From Aselliscus stoliczkanus (lineage: Eukaryota; Chordata; Mammalia; Chiroptera; Hipposideridae): a DNA stretch of 64,000 nucleotides. The position numbers and the translations under genes are program-made. Below, piece by piece: positions 45,331 to 55,740 of this stretch; positions within the stretch are counted from its first letter, which is position 1, and every line of letters begins with the position of its first letter. The notes beneath the pieces are model-generated. The model ran no database searches, was not told the DNA's origin, and saw only the letters and a list, made by a program, of their open reading frames with translations. The stretch covers positions 141,100,421-141,164,420 of the forward strand of contig CM066733.1 in NCBI GenBank assembly GCA_033961575.1, written 5' to 3'.

Positions 45331-46183
45331 GATCTGACAGAAGAGCTGCCTCTTGCCGGATGGTATCTGTGCAAATTAGCAAGAGGCACCCCTGCTGGAC
45401 CAGCAGAGCACCGGACCAGGCCTTTTAGCCCCCACCTCGTCGTCTGCCTGGGAGCCTTCACACAGCATTAACGCTGCACACGCCATTGTGAGAATGGCAT
45501 CTGGCAGCCCGTTTCTTGCTTCCCTTCTCCATAGGAGAGCCAGATTATGATTTTTTATCCTACTCAGAATGACCTTGGACAAGTGTGGGGAAAGTTGGGG
45601 TGTAAAGGTAAGGAAGAAGGAGACAGATACCAGGAGAGTCTTTCTAGGGATGTGGAGGTGGTGAGAGGTTCTCGGTGGGAAGCCAGGAACCTCTCCATGG
45701 CTCAGGGAGTGGTCCAAACAAGACTTTTCTTTGTTTGCACCGCCATGACACACAGAGTTCCATATTCTCTCATTTTTAAATTTATGACTGAGAGATACTT
45801 ACTAGTTATTTACACACTATTAAGATTATTAAGTTTTGATGATAAAATTGAAAGAAGTCCGTTTCAAGGCATATTGAGAACTGCAATTCAGTATTCTGCT
45901 AAGTGTGGTGGCTGCTCAACACTTCACATGCTTGCAAAGTGTTTTTTTTGTGTGAAAGTTCTCACACAACTATTGGGCTTACTGCAAATTTAAAAAGGAA
46001 TCTTTGCTGTGAGTGCATGATCTGTATTTTCCTGCGTTGGTCTTGCTTGTCAATTGCTGTTCCCCTGGCATTGTAATAAAAAATGACCCTTAATTTACCT
46101 TTCTCATTTTCAATTACATTTGTTATGGGTTTTGTGATTGGAACCACAGGTGGAATGAGTGATACATATTTAAAAGAAAAATG
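45331..46183. other. Unassigned, GC-richer block with long frames
   Basis: 45360-45760 is relatively GC-rich, with a 125-codon minus frame (45376-45753) and a 148-codon plus frame (45547-45993), the longest in the window. Neither shows a domain, signal peptide or transmembrane pattern. They overlap antisense, which argues that at most one could be real. No poly-A tail or flanking duplication suggests a processed pseudogene. Confidence 0.35.
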
Positions 46184-46261
46184 TTGGGTTGTCGGAAAAG
46201 TGATGTATTTTTTCTATGTTTTTTGTTGCAAAAATGTGTCATGACTTTTCCAACAACCCAG
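46184..46261 (-). mobile_element. Hairpin mariner MITE, family M2 copy 1
   Basis: A 78-bp near-palindrome: TTGGGTTGTCGGAAAAGTGA at the left and the complement of TGGGTTGTTGGAAAAGTCAT at the right, separated by a short loop containing TTTTTTGTTGCAAAAATG. A TA dinucleotide follows at 46262-46263; the left TA has decayed to TG. It is the inverse orientation of the copy at 51520. Confidence 0.85.
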
Positions 46262-46965
46262 TATTTGAGGCTCCATTTCCCAATAACTAGACTAGAAGAC
46301 CACCGAGTGTTGTGGTTCAAATAGAAGTAGGAATTTTCCATGCCACCATTGTGAAGGCATGTACAGACAGGCATGCATGATACATCTATTCCTCCCATAT
46401 GTAATTAATTTTATTTGGATAGTGGCACTTCATTGGGTACAGGAGATGGAATGAGGCAGAAGCAGCAGGATATTTTGCTTCTACCCACATGGCTTTCCAT
46501 CAGTTGCTGCTGTGTTCCAGAAGCTTCTCTCATCAACTCCTCTGCCTGCACTGTTCCTATTGCCTTCCGTTGCTCATCTCCTCAGCCTCTGCTGCTCCAA
46601 CTCAGCACCGAGGAGACAGAAATTCCCTGCAACACACAAGCAGCTTTAAGAAGCAGAGTGATGCAGTGGCACTAACACTGTCTAGACTGAACATCGCAGA
46701 TACCAATAGAAATCTGTGGAGGTTCAGAAAGACTAAAACTAAGAGCCGATTATCCATTGCTTACAAAACTTAGACAATTCGTTTTGTATCGAAATAGTGA
46801 CGGGGCACAATCTTACTGCACCTGAATTTTTACCAGGAAATTCAGAACTCCCTTCCCTTTCAAAAATTATTTCTAAATTATCTGGCTCATTTTTTATATC
46901 CACAAGTATTTCCTGAATGCCATCATGGACCAGGCGCTGATCTGGGCACAGAGCTAGCTCTCTAT
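46262..46965. other. Unassigned; L2- or MIR-like tail near 46895
   Basis: 46895-46965 (CCACAAGTATTTCCTGAATG, CCATCATGGACCAGGCGCTG) resembles an antisense L2 3' end. The C/T-rich block 46480-46620 keeps two plus frames open without coding resemblance. Confidence 0.4.
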
Positions 46966-48762
46966 TCCTCTTTGGCAGAAGAATTTAAGCTAAGAGGTCA
47001 GGGCAAAGCAGAGCCACTCAATGCTTGCTGTGCTGCCCCTAGGAGCCATCTGGGCAGCTAATGGAGACAAACCGGGAACACGGGCAGACACTAACCTGAG
47101 AAGGGGGAAGAAAATGCAGATGGCCTGACAAAGGTGTTCCCTATTAAAATGGGACACCGAGTTTTGCTTTAATTTCTTTGGCAAAGCAGATGCTAGTTTA
47201 GCTGGCACATTCAGCAAAATACAGACAAATGAACATTATTAGGTAAAAAAGATTTCCTGTTTTATTCTGTGTTACAAAAGGAGTAGGCATTGTCAGCACA
47301 ATTTTACACAGGCTGGAAATGTTTCCTCGTGTTTGGTGGAACCTCACATTTAAAGAACCTTCATTATTATTCAGGCTGAGATCTGCTGGTGTGATGGGAG
47401 ATGAAAGGCAGGATTTTTGTTGCTGAATTCTTTTCTTGTGCCATGTCTGAACTGGCAGCTTTGTGTGTTGTCTCTAATGGCAGCCCTGAAAGACCTCCAG
47501 ATGAGTAACTCGCTGGAGAGAGCAGCTGTGGAAATAACACTGTGAAAAACAAGAAAGGTTCTGACTGCTCAGCACCAGTGCTAACTAGGACTTGCATTTG
47601 GATATGTGTCGGTTTAGCCAGTGTCTAAAGGGAGTCACTGATAGTGCTAAATTGCTGGGACAGAGATATTATATTAAAGAAAACAAAGAGAATGTATTGA
47701 TTACCATTCCACTGGCATGAATTATGGAGTCCAAGTAAAGGAAGATTTACATTATCACTAGATTAAATATACTTAGAGGAACTATGGGACAAAATTATTT
47801 CTTATTATTAATAGGATGTTTTATAGTATTTAAAACTAAGTATTTCAGCAGGAACTTAGAAAACCAATGTGGTTGGAGCGCTTCAGTCATCCTGATCTTA
47901 TATTTTGTTTCATAGAGCCTTTTGTATGACTCTAAGAACAAGGAGTCATAACCTTTATCCTAGATGTTGCATGAAAGTGCTTGTTGCAAAGCCTGGAAAT
48001 CAGGATGAGTAGTGTGCAGTTTCAGAGGCCATTTTTAGTTTTAAAAAAGTGCTTCTTCATTCGGTGTCTTGGATATGAGATTTGTACAACTTTGAAATGA
48101 TGGTTGGGATGGGAAGGCCATCTGTGAATAAAATGGGAGAGGAGGAAGCAGGAGAGAAACAAGGAGGCAGCCTCCCTGAAGGCAAGACTCAAAATCAATC
48201 CTCCTTATGGGAGCAGGTTGTTGGAGAATAGCTTTCATGTTTTGTTTTGTTTTAAGTTGTTGAAACTTTATAAGAAACACTCCCACTATTGAAAACTTAT
48301 TATCTTTTTCCAACTGTCAAAAAGATAAGACACGTCTTTTAACTCTAGGAGAGAAAACTGAAGCACAATTAGGGAGTCTTTTCAGGCCCCTGGCCCCCTA
48401 CCCTTCTGTATTGTACCTGGAAACACAGAGCAAGTACTCTTGAGTGCAAAAAGCATTGAAATATCTTTTTTCTTTTTAAGCAATCAATAAAGGAGCCATG
48501 ATGTCTCAATATATAATATTGATAAATCATTGATCATCCAAAATGAAAACCAGACTGATGTTTTTTACAGCTAAGAACTGCAAGGAACTTCAGCTGGGAT
48601 TTTTGTTTTCATTGCTTGTTGGTGTATATCCACCGCATCTGTGAAGCTATGGATAGATTAAAGGTGGTTGAAAGTGCTTATACAGGTACCTGGCTTTCAC
48701 TTTCTGCGTTATTCTCATTCTGTTCAGTGAAAACGGGGCTTCAGAGACTTTCGGAATTCTTT
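46966..48762. other. Repeat-free unassigned sequence; possible conserved non-coding DNA
   Basis: I recognise no transposon across this 1.8 kb, which is unusual for the window. 46990-47600 is of moderate GC with several CAGCTG/CAGNTG E-box-like motifs and SOX-like ACAAAG/CTTTGT motifs. Minus frames 46990-47217, 47367-47597 and 48041-48313 have no recognised content. Constraint cannot be judged without alignment. Confidence 0.35.
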
Positions 48763-49118
48763 TTTTTTTTTTTTTAAAGATTTTATTGGGGAATTGGGGA
48801 AGGGAACATTGTGTTTTTCCAGAACACATCAGCTCCAAGTCAAGTTGTTGTCCTTCAGTCTTAGCTGTGGAGGGCTCAAGCTCAGCTCCAAGTCTAGTCG
48901 CCACCTTCAACCCAGTTGCGAGACGGCGTGCAGCCCACCATCCCATGTGAGAGTTGAGCTGGCAATCTTGTTGTTAAGAGCACACACTCTCACCAGCTGA
49001 GCCATCTTGCCACCTGTTGGCAGTTCAGCAGCAGCTCAGCTCAAGTGCAGCTCACTGGCCCATGTAGGAATCAAACCCTGTTGATCTCTAACCAACTGAG
49101 CCAACCAGCTGGCTCCCA
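48763..49118 (-). mobile_element. Composite (dimeric) tRNA-SINE, family B copy 2
   Basis: A 356-bp antisense element flanked by GAATTCTTT (48754-48762 and 49119-49127), with poly-T at the left. Read on the minus strand, a first tRNA-like unit begins CCAGCTGGTTGGCTCAGTTG with B-box-like GTTTGATTCC. A second begins near ACAGGTGGCAAGATGGCTCA with its own A-box-like GGCTCAGCTGGTGAGAG. A tRNA-unrelated tail (CACAATGTTCCC ... CCCCAATAAAATC) follows. The two-headed arrangement is typical of some bat SINEs (recalled, not searched). Confidence 0.88.
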
Positions 49119-49127
49119 GAATTCTTT

Positions 49128-50779
49128 AGTAAAATTTGCCACAGTGACAACGTGTAACTGTAAAGTGAGCATGGCAATGGCTGATTGCTACCAATAAAGT
49201 AGGTACACATGTGATGTTGGTGGCCCGAAGAATCATAGTATCTTCAAGAAACTATTAGTCAGAGACAGAGTTATAACTTCCACTGGGTTGGTGAGTTCAC
49301 TTTGCTTGTGCACAAGAAGCTGATGTTCAGGTCGATGTAGTGATTATATTTACTCACTGTTTTATCCATTTTGCTAATATAAGAATTTTATGTGCACTCT
49401 GGTATGGGTAATGTGATCATGCTTTGAAATACTAGCCAATTTCCCATTTTTTCCTCTCCTGAGTATACAAGCTTCTGTTTCACTGCTTCAAGGAGCAGAA
49501 GATACAATAAAATGTGAAAACAAAGAAATCAAATCTTATCTTATCCAAAGCCTAGGTCCTGAGGGGACGCAGGATATAGAATTACATATCATCCCAGAAG
49601 AGCTGGGTTTTCATAAAACTAGAAAAGCGTTTTGAAGTTGTGAGAGAAGGAAGAAAGCTGTAATATAAACGAAAGAAAGTTAGATAGCTAGGGTTCCTGA
49701 GAAAAGGCCTGCTACCATGCTCCCCTGGGCCAAACCTGCCACCTTTGTGTAGTTTTGGGGGACCTGAGAGCAGAGAGGATCTAGGTTTTAGTGAGACCTG
49801 GAAGGACGGGAGTGGGGTACAGGGGATGGAAGGATGGGGGATGGGGGCAAAGTATTTTTTCATGTTTCCAACTGTGGCGTGGAGGCAATAGAGTAGAAAT
49901 GGCTGTGGGGTGTCCAGGCACACTGGGATGAGACAGTGTCATAATTCTCTGTACCCCAGTGAGGGCGAGGACAACACACTGTTATCTGTGTGTTCACATG
50001 CAGTAGGAAACTGCCTCACATATTCCCAAAACCCTGAATGGTACAGCAGCGGCTAAATGTTCCTCAGAGTGTCTGGGAATGGCTGAGAGAGCAGCACCTG
50101 AGTGACCTGCTGTTGGTAGTGACCCGTGACAATAGATAACCCAAGGCCTAGCTAGAGCAATGTCCATCTCAGCACAGCATCATTAAAAACACATGGAGCT
50201 GCTAACATACTGTGTGATAGAGGAACAGCTGACTGCAACGTGCTCACACAGGTTTGGAAGTGGGCGATGGGGAAATGATAAAGCAATGGTGATAAAATAG
50301 TAACATTTGGGCAGTCAGAGGAAGAACTCGTTTGTATATATCATATGTCTGAAATTACTTCAAAATAAAAAAAGATAAGAAATTAAAATGAGAGAATGAG
50401 AGAGAGACGTGAAGAAATAAAATTTAAAGCTAGTGGAGAGGTCTGTTTGGGTCATGTTAAAGACCTATAGTATGTCATTTATTCAAAAACAGAAGCCCTG
50501 CAAGACTGAATTAGTTGTAACTGGTGGCCTACTTCTTTACATCTCAAAAGAGAAAAGGAAAAGGAAGTACAGACTTATAGAAGCTTGGGGATAGATAGTG
50601 CCATGGGTTGAAGAAGAGTATTAATTTTTTTTTAAGTTGAAGATTATGTAAAGTGACTTGAATGTGGCCTCAGGCAGCCCATAGTTTGGAGAAAGATAAG
50701 GTTTAGAAAACTTGAAATTTTGGTGAGTTGTTAAGTGGAAGAATGCCTGATTTTTATCTAGAAGTACTTATTTTAAATT
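49128..50779. other. Unassigned sequence
   Basis: 50240-50375 (GGGAAATGATAAAGCAATGG ... TCTGAAATTACTTCAAAATAAA) ends like an old retroposed 3' end with an A-rich tail, family not identified. Minus frame 49582-49923 (113 codons) has no domain and is low-complexity in places. Confidence 0.4.
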
Positions 50780-51519
50780 AATGCCTTTATTTAGTATTGA
50801 ATTTGTGACAAAACGTGTATTAAGTACCTACTCTGTGCTGGGTGTTATGGGGGCTGCAGTGAACATGGCTGGGTTGTAACTATGAAGGTGTGATGCCTTC
50901 AAGTTGATTACAAGTCTTCAGGAATTACACATACCAGGGGTGCCCAAAACATGTATATAAGTGGGCACTTTGGTCAACGTTGCCCAAGCAGTAGTTTGCT
51001 GTAATGAGCAGTGTCTGGACACTGATGGTAACCACTTTGAGCACCTCTTGTAATTGCAGAAGTCAAACGTGACTTGTACTCATCTTTTGTTATCCGTATA
51101 TATTATTACAATTTTAATACAGTTTTTTCCTTTCTTAAATTGTATATACATTTTTTGACACCCTCTGTATATTATGTAAACAACCATGGTACAATAGAAT
51201 ATAAGAATTACTATACAAAGTATAGAAGGAAACTGCTGTGGCAGCAAATAAGACTTATTTTTTTATTGGAGAGCCAGGAAAGGTTTTGTGGAGGAGGTAG
51301 CATTTCAGCCAGATTTTGAAGGATCAATAGGATATTAGTGGGTAGAGATGTGATGTAAAGGGTGGCTCTTATGAAAAATGAATATGAATTAAAATACAGG
51401 CACAGGTAAGGGTGTAGAATATTGTGGTCAGTGGGTATTCTAGACATGCTACTTTGGGATTGGGGCAGGCAGGTACAGGCAGATTGCAGCACCGTCCAGC
51501 TCCCTGGTTCCTTAAAGTA
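50780..51519 (-). mobile_element. LINE2, antisense, interrupted by two MITEs
   Basis: The left part has the reversed L2 3' end (TATTAAGTACCTACTCTGTG, CTGGGTGTTATGGGGGCTGC, AGTGAACATGGCTG). After the 244-bp mariner element it continues with GAGAGCCAGGAAAGGTTTTG, GAGGAGGTAGCATTTCAGCC and AGATTTTGAAGGATCAATAG, the reversed L2 'gaggtgacatttgagc' region. It ends where the hairpin MITE begins. Confidence 0.65.
50934..51177 (-). mobile_element. Mariner/Tc1-type MITE, family M1 copy 3
   Basis: A 244-bp antisense copy of the element at 6781. The plus strand starts CCAGGGGTGCCCAAAACATG and ends TTTTTTGACACCCTCTG, with TA on both sides (50932-50933 and 51178-51179). It has the true right end that copy 2 lacks (GTGGGCACTTTGGTCAACGT, TTGCCCAAGCAGTAG). 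Confidence 0.88.
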
Positions 51520-51598
51520 TTGGGTTGTCGGAAAAGTCATGAAGCATTTTTGCAACAAAAAACAGAAAAAATACGTCATGACTTTTCTGACAGCCCAA
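51520..51598 (+). mobile_element. Hairpin mariner MITE, family M2 copy 2
   Basis: A 79-bp near-palindrome, TTGGGTTGTCGGAAAAGTCA to TGACTTTTCTGACAGCCCAA, with perfect TA duplicates (51518-51519 and 51599-51600). The arms run about 33 bp with a loop near GCAACAAAAAACAG. Confidence 0.9.
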
Positions 51599-51744
51599 TA
51601 TTTCTGTGGCTTCATCTTTTTAAACATTTAACTTCTTTTCCTTTCTGGAGGATATTGTGATACCTGTTTTGAAGTAAAGATCCAACGTAATACTCTATCT
51701 CTACCTGCCCCCTATAGTCTATTGTCCTAAATACCATTTATTAA

Positions 51745-52475
51745 ATAATTATCTTTGACTCCTTCCTCTCTCTGCCCCCTTGCACATCCGGTAAGTCACC
51801 ACATTCTCTCAAATCGACCTCTAAATATTACTCAAATATTTCCATTTTCTCCATCCTCATTTTCAACACTTCAAACCACATCCATCTCTTCCCTGAGTTA
51901 CACAAACAACCTTCTAGTGAGTCTCTGGCATCCACTTTTCCCTCTGATCCATTTTAAAAAGGCAAATATGACCAAGTCATTTGCCTGCTTAAAATTCTCC
52001 AGTAGCTTCGCACTGCCCTTCGACAAAGTTTACAGTCTCTAAGATACCACGGTCTCTTAGATACCACACAGAGCCTTGCATCATCTGGCTTCTACCTACT
52101 TCTGCAGATTCATTTCTTGCCATATTTTCATCATTCTCCACGTGCCAGCCACAGGGAACTGCTTTCTGGTCACCAAGCCCTTTCCTGTTCTGGGATGACT
52201 CTTCATCCAGCTACTGCTTCATATCTCAGCTTGGAAGTCACTTTCTTACAGTAGCTTTCCCAGACTGATTCTTGAAAATAGGTTAGTTCAACCTTTAAAA
52301 CACTCCCCTTGGGCCCCACACATTTCCTTTATCATGCCTATAACTGCTTATTCTGTAGGGCTGCCTCCCCACTGGACTACAGACTCCATGAGGGCAGGAC
52401 CCTGCCTGTCTTCTCTTCCCAGCATCCAGTGTGGCTCCTGGTTCACAGAGATGATTTTATTGACTGATCAAATCC
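51745..52475 (+). mobile_element. LINE2, sense, 3' 0.7 kb
   Basis: A long sense L2 remnant: AGTCATTTGCCTGCTTAAAA, TCTCCAGTAGCTTCGCACTG, CTCTAAGATACCACGGTCTC, AGAGCCTTGCATCATCTGGC, TTCTGGGATGACTCTTCATC, CACTGGACTACAGACTCCAT, GAGGGCAGGACCCTGCCTG. The order covers the region 5' of the L2 terminus through the terminal '..tgagggcagggac..' block. Inactive. Confidence 0.8.
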
Positions 52476-52552
52476 TTCCCTTCCCCTACTGATTTGTGTT
52501 GTATCCTTTGTCATGTATTAGTTTTTATTTTAAAGTCTGTTTCTGGGCCATG

Positions 52553-52673
52553 TATTCTATTCTATTCTATTCTATTCTATTCTATTCTATTCTATTCTAT
52601 TCTATTCTATTCTATTCTATTCTATTCTATTCTATTCTATTCTATTCTATTCTATTTTCTCTCTCTCTCTCTC
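52553..52673. repeat. (ATTCT)n pentanucleotide array with adjoining (TC)n
   Basis: About 20 uninterrupted TATTC/ATTCT units span 52553-52656, followed by a short CT run to 52673. The purity suggests recent expansion or ongoing slippage. Confidence 0.97.
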
Positions 52674-52748
52674 CATCTATCAAACCTCATATCATCATTC
52701 ATCTGTTTTTCTTGATATTACTACCCTCTATTTCAACTGTTGCAATTT

Positions 52749-52859
52749 GTTTTTTGTTTTTTTTTGAGGGCAGTGTCACTGGCCCTCATATGTGGGACCG
52801 AACCGGGGCCACTGGCTTCCCAAGCCAGCGCTTAACCACCGCGCCACTCGGCCGGCCCA
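52749..52859 (-). mobile_element. tRNA-derived SINE, family A copy 7
   Basis: Antisense copy with a poly-T tail, GAGGGCAGTGTCACTGGCCC hairpin sequence, anticodon-arm-like CTGGCTTCCCAAGCCAG and intact terminal GGCCGGCCC. It is flanked by a perfect 15-bp duplication, CAACTGTTGCAATTT (52734-52748 and 52860-52874). Confidence 0.95.
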
Positions 52860-52874
52860 CAACTGTTGCAATTT

Positions 52875-55140
52875 TGAAATACAGTTTGATGTCTTCTTAA
52901 AAAAAAAAAAGTAAAGCTAAAAGCTAAAATGAATGGGAGAACACAGTAGCATAATAAAAAAAAAAATTTTTTTGAATACCCATAAAACAGAATCTATTAT
53001 AAGTATAATTAAGAGAAAATAATAATAAACAGAAATAGAGTGAAGACAGAAAGGAAAACCAGGAATGAAGGAGAAATTAAAATCATGTAGGTGAACACTG
53101 CATGAAATTCGAAAGCAACAACTTTGAAACTTAGAGGGAGTTTTCCAAATCTTCTACCATCTACAATCATTTATTTAGTGCTTCTTAAGCACTAATGTAT
53201 GTACGCACCACCTGGGATCTTGATTAAATGCAGGTGGTAATTCATTAGGTCAGGATGCTAGTTGAGGCTTTGAATTAATTACTAATCTCAGGCTAGAAGA
53301 AGATGAAAAAAGGGTTGTAATCAGCAATCTTTGACATATGTCTGTATCTATATAACCAGAGTTCTAAATAAGGCCTGCTTTGCATATAGATATGAGATAA
53401 AAATCAAATTAAAAAGTAAAGGCACAGAGGAATTCAATAAAAATAAAGAATACACAATTGTATCTCCAGGCCACGTTTATATAATTCAAATATATAATTG
53501 GAGTATATAAAATCTTAAACAAAAGTTTATTTTAAAAGTAACATTTTAACCTAAAGAGGACATCATCTAGTCATGAAACAAGCATATTAGATAAAAAATA
53601 TTTTATTTACTTAGAAATTAAACATCATAATTCTAGATTACATTTAAATAAAAAAGAAAATCAAAGGGTATTGGAAAAGAAAACTTTGGCCAAAACTCAA
53701 GCAGCACAACAAAAGCTATACTCAATGGGAAGCATAAGATGATATGCTTCCATTGTGAGAAAAAGAAAAAAAAGAACTTCATATTAATTGAGAAATTAAA
53801 CAAAAAGTTGTTTTACCTATTCTTTTCGGTTTATTTTTCTATCAGTCTGCAACTCCTTAGAATTTGAGTAGGATTATGTAAAACCATACTTTGGAGAGAA
53901 CTCACACCTTTACAATAGTGTCAGTATTTTATAATTCTTTTCCCATACAGAAGCATGTTGAGCTTGTCCATTTAGTCACATCATTCTTGAAGTCTCTAAG
54001 GAATGTTTGTAATTTGTTATAACAATCAAAAAATCTGAGAGAAAATACAAGTGCATGTTCATTTAACAGCTGGTCAGAAAATGATTTTCTAAACAGTAAA
54101 GCAATAGAAGAGCTAACAAAGGAAAAGCCTGGTTAACTACATAACATGAAAACAGTAGCGTACGAGTATGTTTAAACACATTATAAATAAAATTAAAGAC
54201 AAGTGAGAAACTGAAAGAACAACTGTCATGGAGATGCCAAAAGGCTTCTATCATTATCAAGTTGAGAAATTACACAAACTGATAAGAAAAACACTACGTT
54301 TTCAAAGAAAAACGGATGAAGAACTTGAACAGTTTTCAGAAAAAGAATTAAAAATGGCACAGACTACTCCTTTTGGTTTCCTGTTTGTTTAATTTTTACT
54401 TCTCAGTAGTTTCCTGAGTCACAGCTCCTTCTGCGAAAGCCTTCCATACTGCTATCTGAGCTCTTGCTTCTGTTGCTCTGTTAGATTTCATCGGGTTTTT
54501 ATGTTTTCTGATCTAGTAAACGCTAAGATACCTCTTCCTCTTCAAGCAAACCCTTTAGACCCAGGTTCAGTTTTTTAAAAAATTCCTATCTCTCTAGACT
54601 GGTTGTCAAGATTTTATCTTTTTTCTTTGATAACTATCTAGCCCATAATCTAAGTCTCAGCATTCTATCTGTAGGAAAAAAAAAAAAATTCCTGCATCTT
54701 ATATAGCATTGCTTTTGTTCACGTTCCCACGGCTTCTGTCCTGACACTAAGCTGAGGTGCAGTAAGCCAATGCAGCCCCTTCTTGGCTTCCTCAGTAAAC
54801 ATGCTTGTTGATAGCACATTCCAGGCCCAGGCATTTTAATGCCTCTTAGTCTCTGAGTTTACAATCATTTCATTTATGATTTATTTAGCTTCATTTATAA
54901 AACTCTGGTTCCTTCTAGTTATTGTTCATAGCATCCATATTGCTTCTGTGTGTGGGGCCGTAGTAAGTCTCTGAAATGCAAAGCCAGTGTCCTGACCGCT
55001 TCGATAGCAAACCGCAGCCTCATGGCTTTGGAGGATGACACTTAAAAACTTTGAAAAAGGCTACACAAAGCCAACAAGTTAGTGTTTCTAGTTTTCCTTT
55101 GAACTCTTGTTGTATTTGAAAACAATAAAGAAATGCAATC
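52875..55140. other. Unassigned AT-rich sequence; MER5-like piece at 53177-53275
   Basis: 53177-53275 (AGTGCTTCTTAAGCACTAAT, CACCACCTGGGATCTTGATT, AAATGCAGGTGGTAATTCAT) follows the MER5 layout. The surrounding A-rich DNA (52890-54360) contains long A runs but no legible LINE reading frame. 54950-55030 has a slightly higher GC content. No gene seen. Confidence 0.45.
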
Positions 55141-55149
55141 TGGGGCAGC

Positions 55150-55740
55150 ATGTTGAGCACTGTCTACCTATGTCTGGTGAGAGACCTACTTCACTAGAAC
55201 TCTGTGGCCTGTATTGGCTACTTTTGCACTTTGGAGACCCAACCAGGAGATCTGACTGAGAAACACAGTAAAACGAGCTAAGTTTGATCTACCCATCATG
55301 CATAGAAAGCCTGCACACTGGAGCTCTGCCGACTTCAAGCCTTTATTGGAACAAAAGAGACTCTCTTACCTGTAATGTAAGTCCTGGTCCTTTGGCTGGC
55401 TTTAACTCTTAGCTGTGTCAGTATAAATCAGGTCAAATTTACTCCCAGGGAAGCACACAGTCCATGATTCCTAGGCCCCACAACCCCTCAACAATTAACA
55501 TTCAGCCACATGGTGACAATAAAAGTCACAGAAAACCACCGAGGTCAAATCCCAGCTGGCGTAGGGCTCCTAAGGTATCAAAACTTTCAAACCTCCTTCC
55601 CTGTCTTTCTGTGAATGGCCCACACTTAGGCCCAGAGTTTATTGGTCAGTGGGCCTAGCCCCTGGACTGATAAGTTAGGGCTAGAAAGGGCCAATCAATA
55701 ACCTTCCCCTTAACCTCCTGAGTTTGGAAAAACAACAAAA
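55150..55740 (-). mobile_element. Weak candidate for an LTR-like repeat
   Basis: On the minus strand two AATAAA-type signals (complement near 55341-55346 and 55640), a pyrimidine-rich stretch and a 'TTGGGTCTCC'-type end resemble an ERV LTR. No TG..CA ends, target duplication or internal region could be established. It may simply be single-copy sequence. Confidence 0.25.

Noticed and set aside
45547..45993. 148-codon plus-strand open frame as a gene
   Set aside because: There is no recognisable domain or promoter, its start is arbitrary, and it overlaps a 125-codon antisense frame. Kept only as an observation.
51211..51627. 138-codon minus-strand frame
   Set aside because: It runs across the hairpin MITE and an antisense L2, so it is a product of repeat sequence.
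52553..52656. CRISPR-like regular repeat array
   Set aside because: The units are 5 bp with no spacers; it is a microsatellite in a mammalian genome.
52496..52900. 134-codon plus-strand frame
   Set aside because: Most of it translates the (ATTCT)n array and a SINE.
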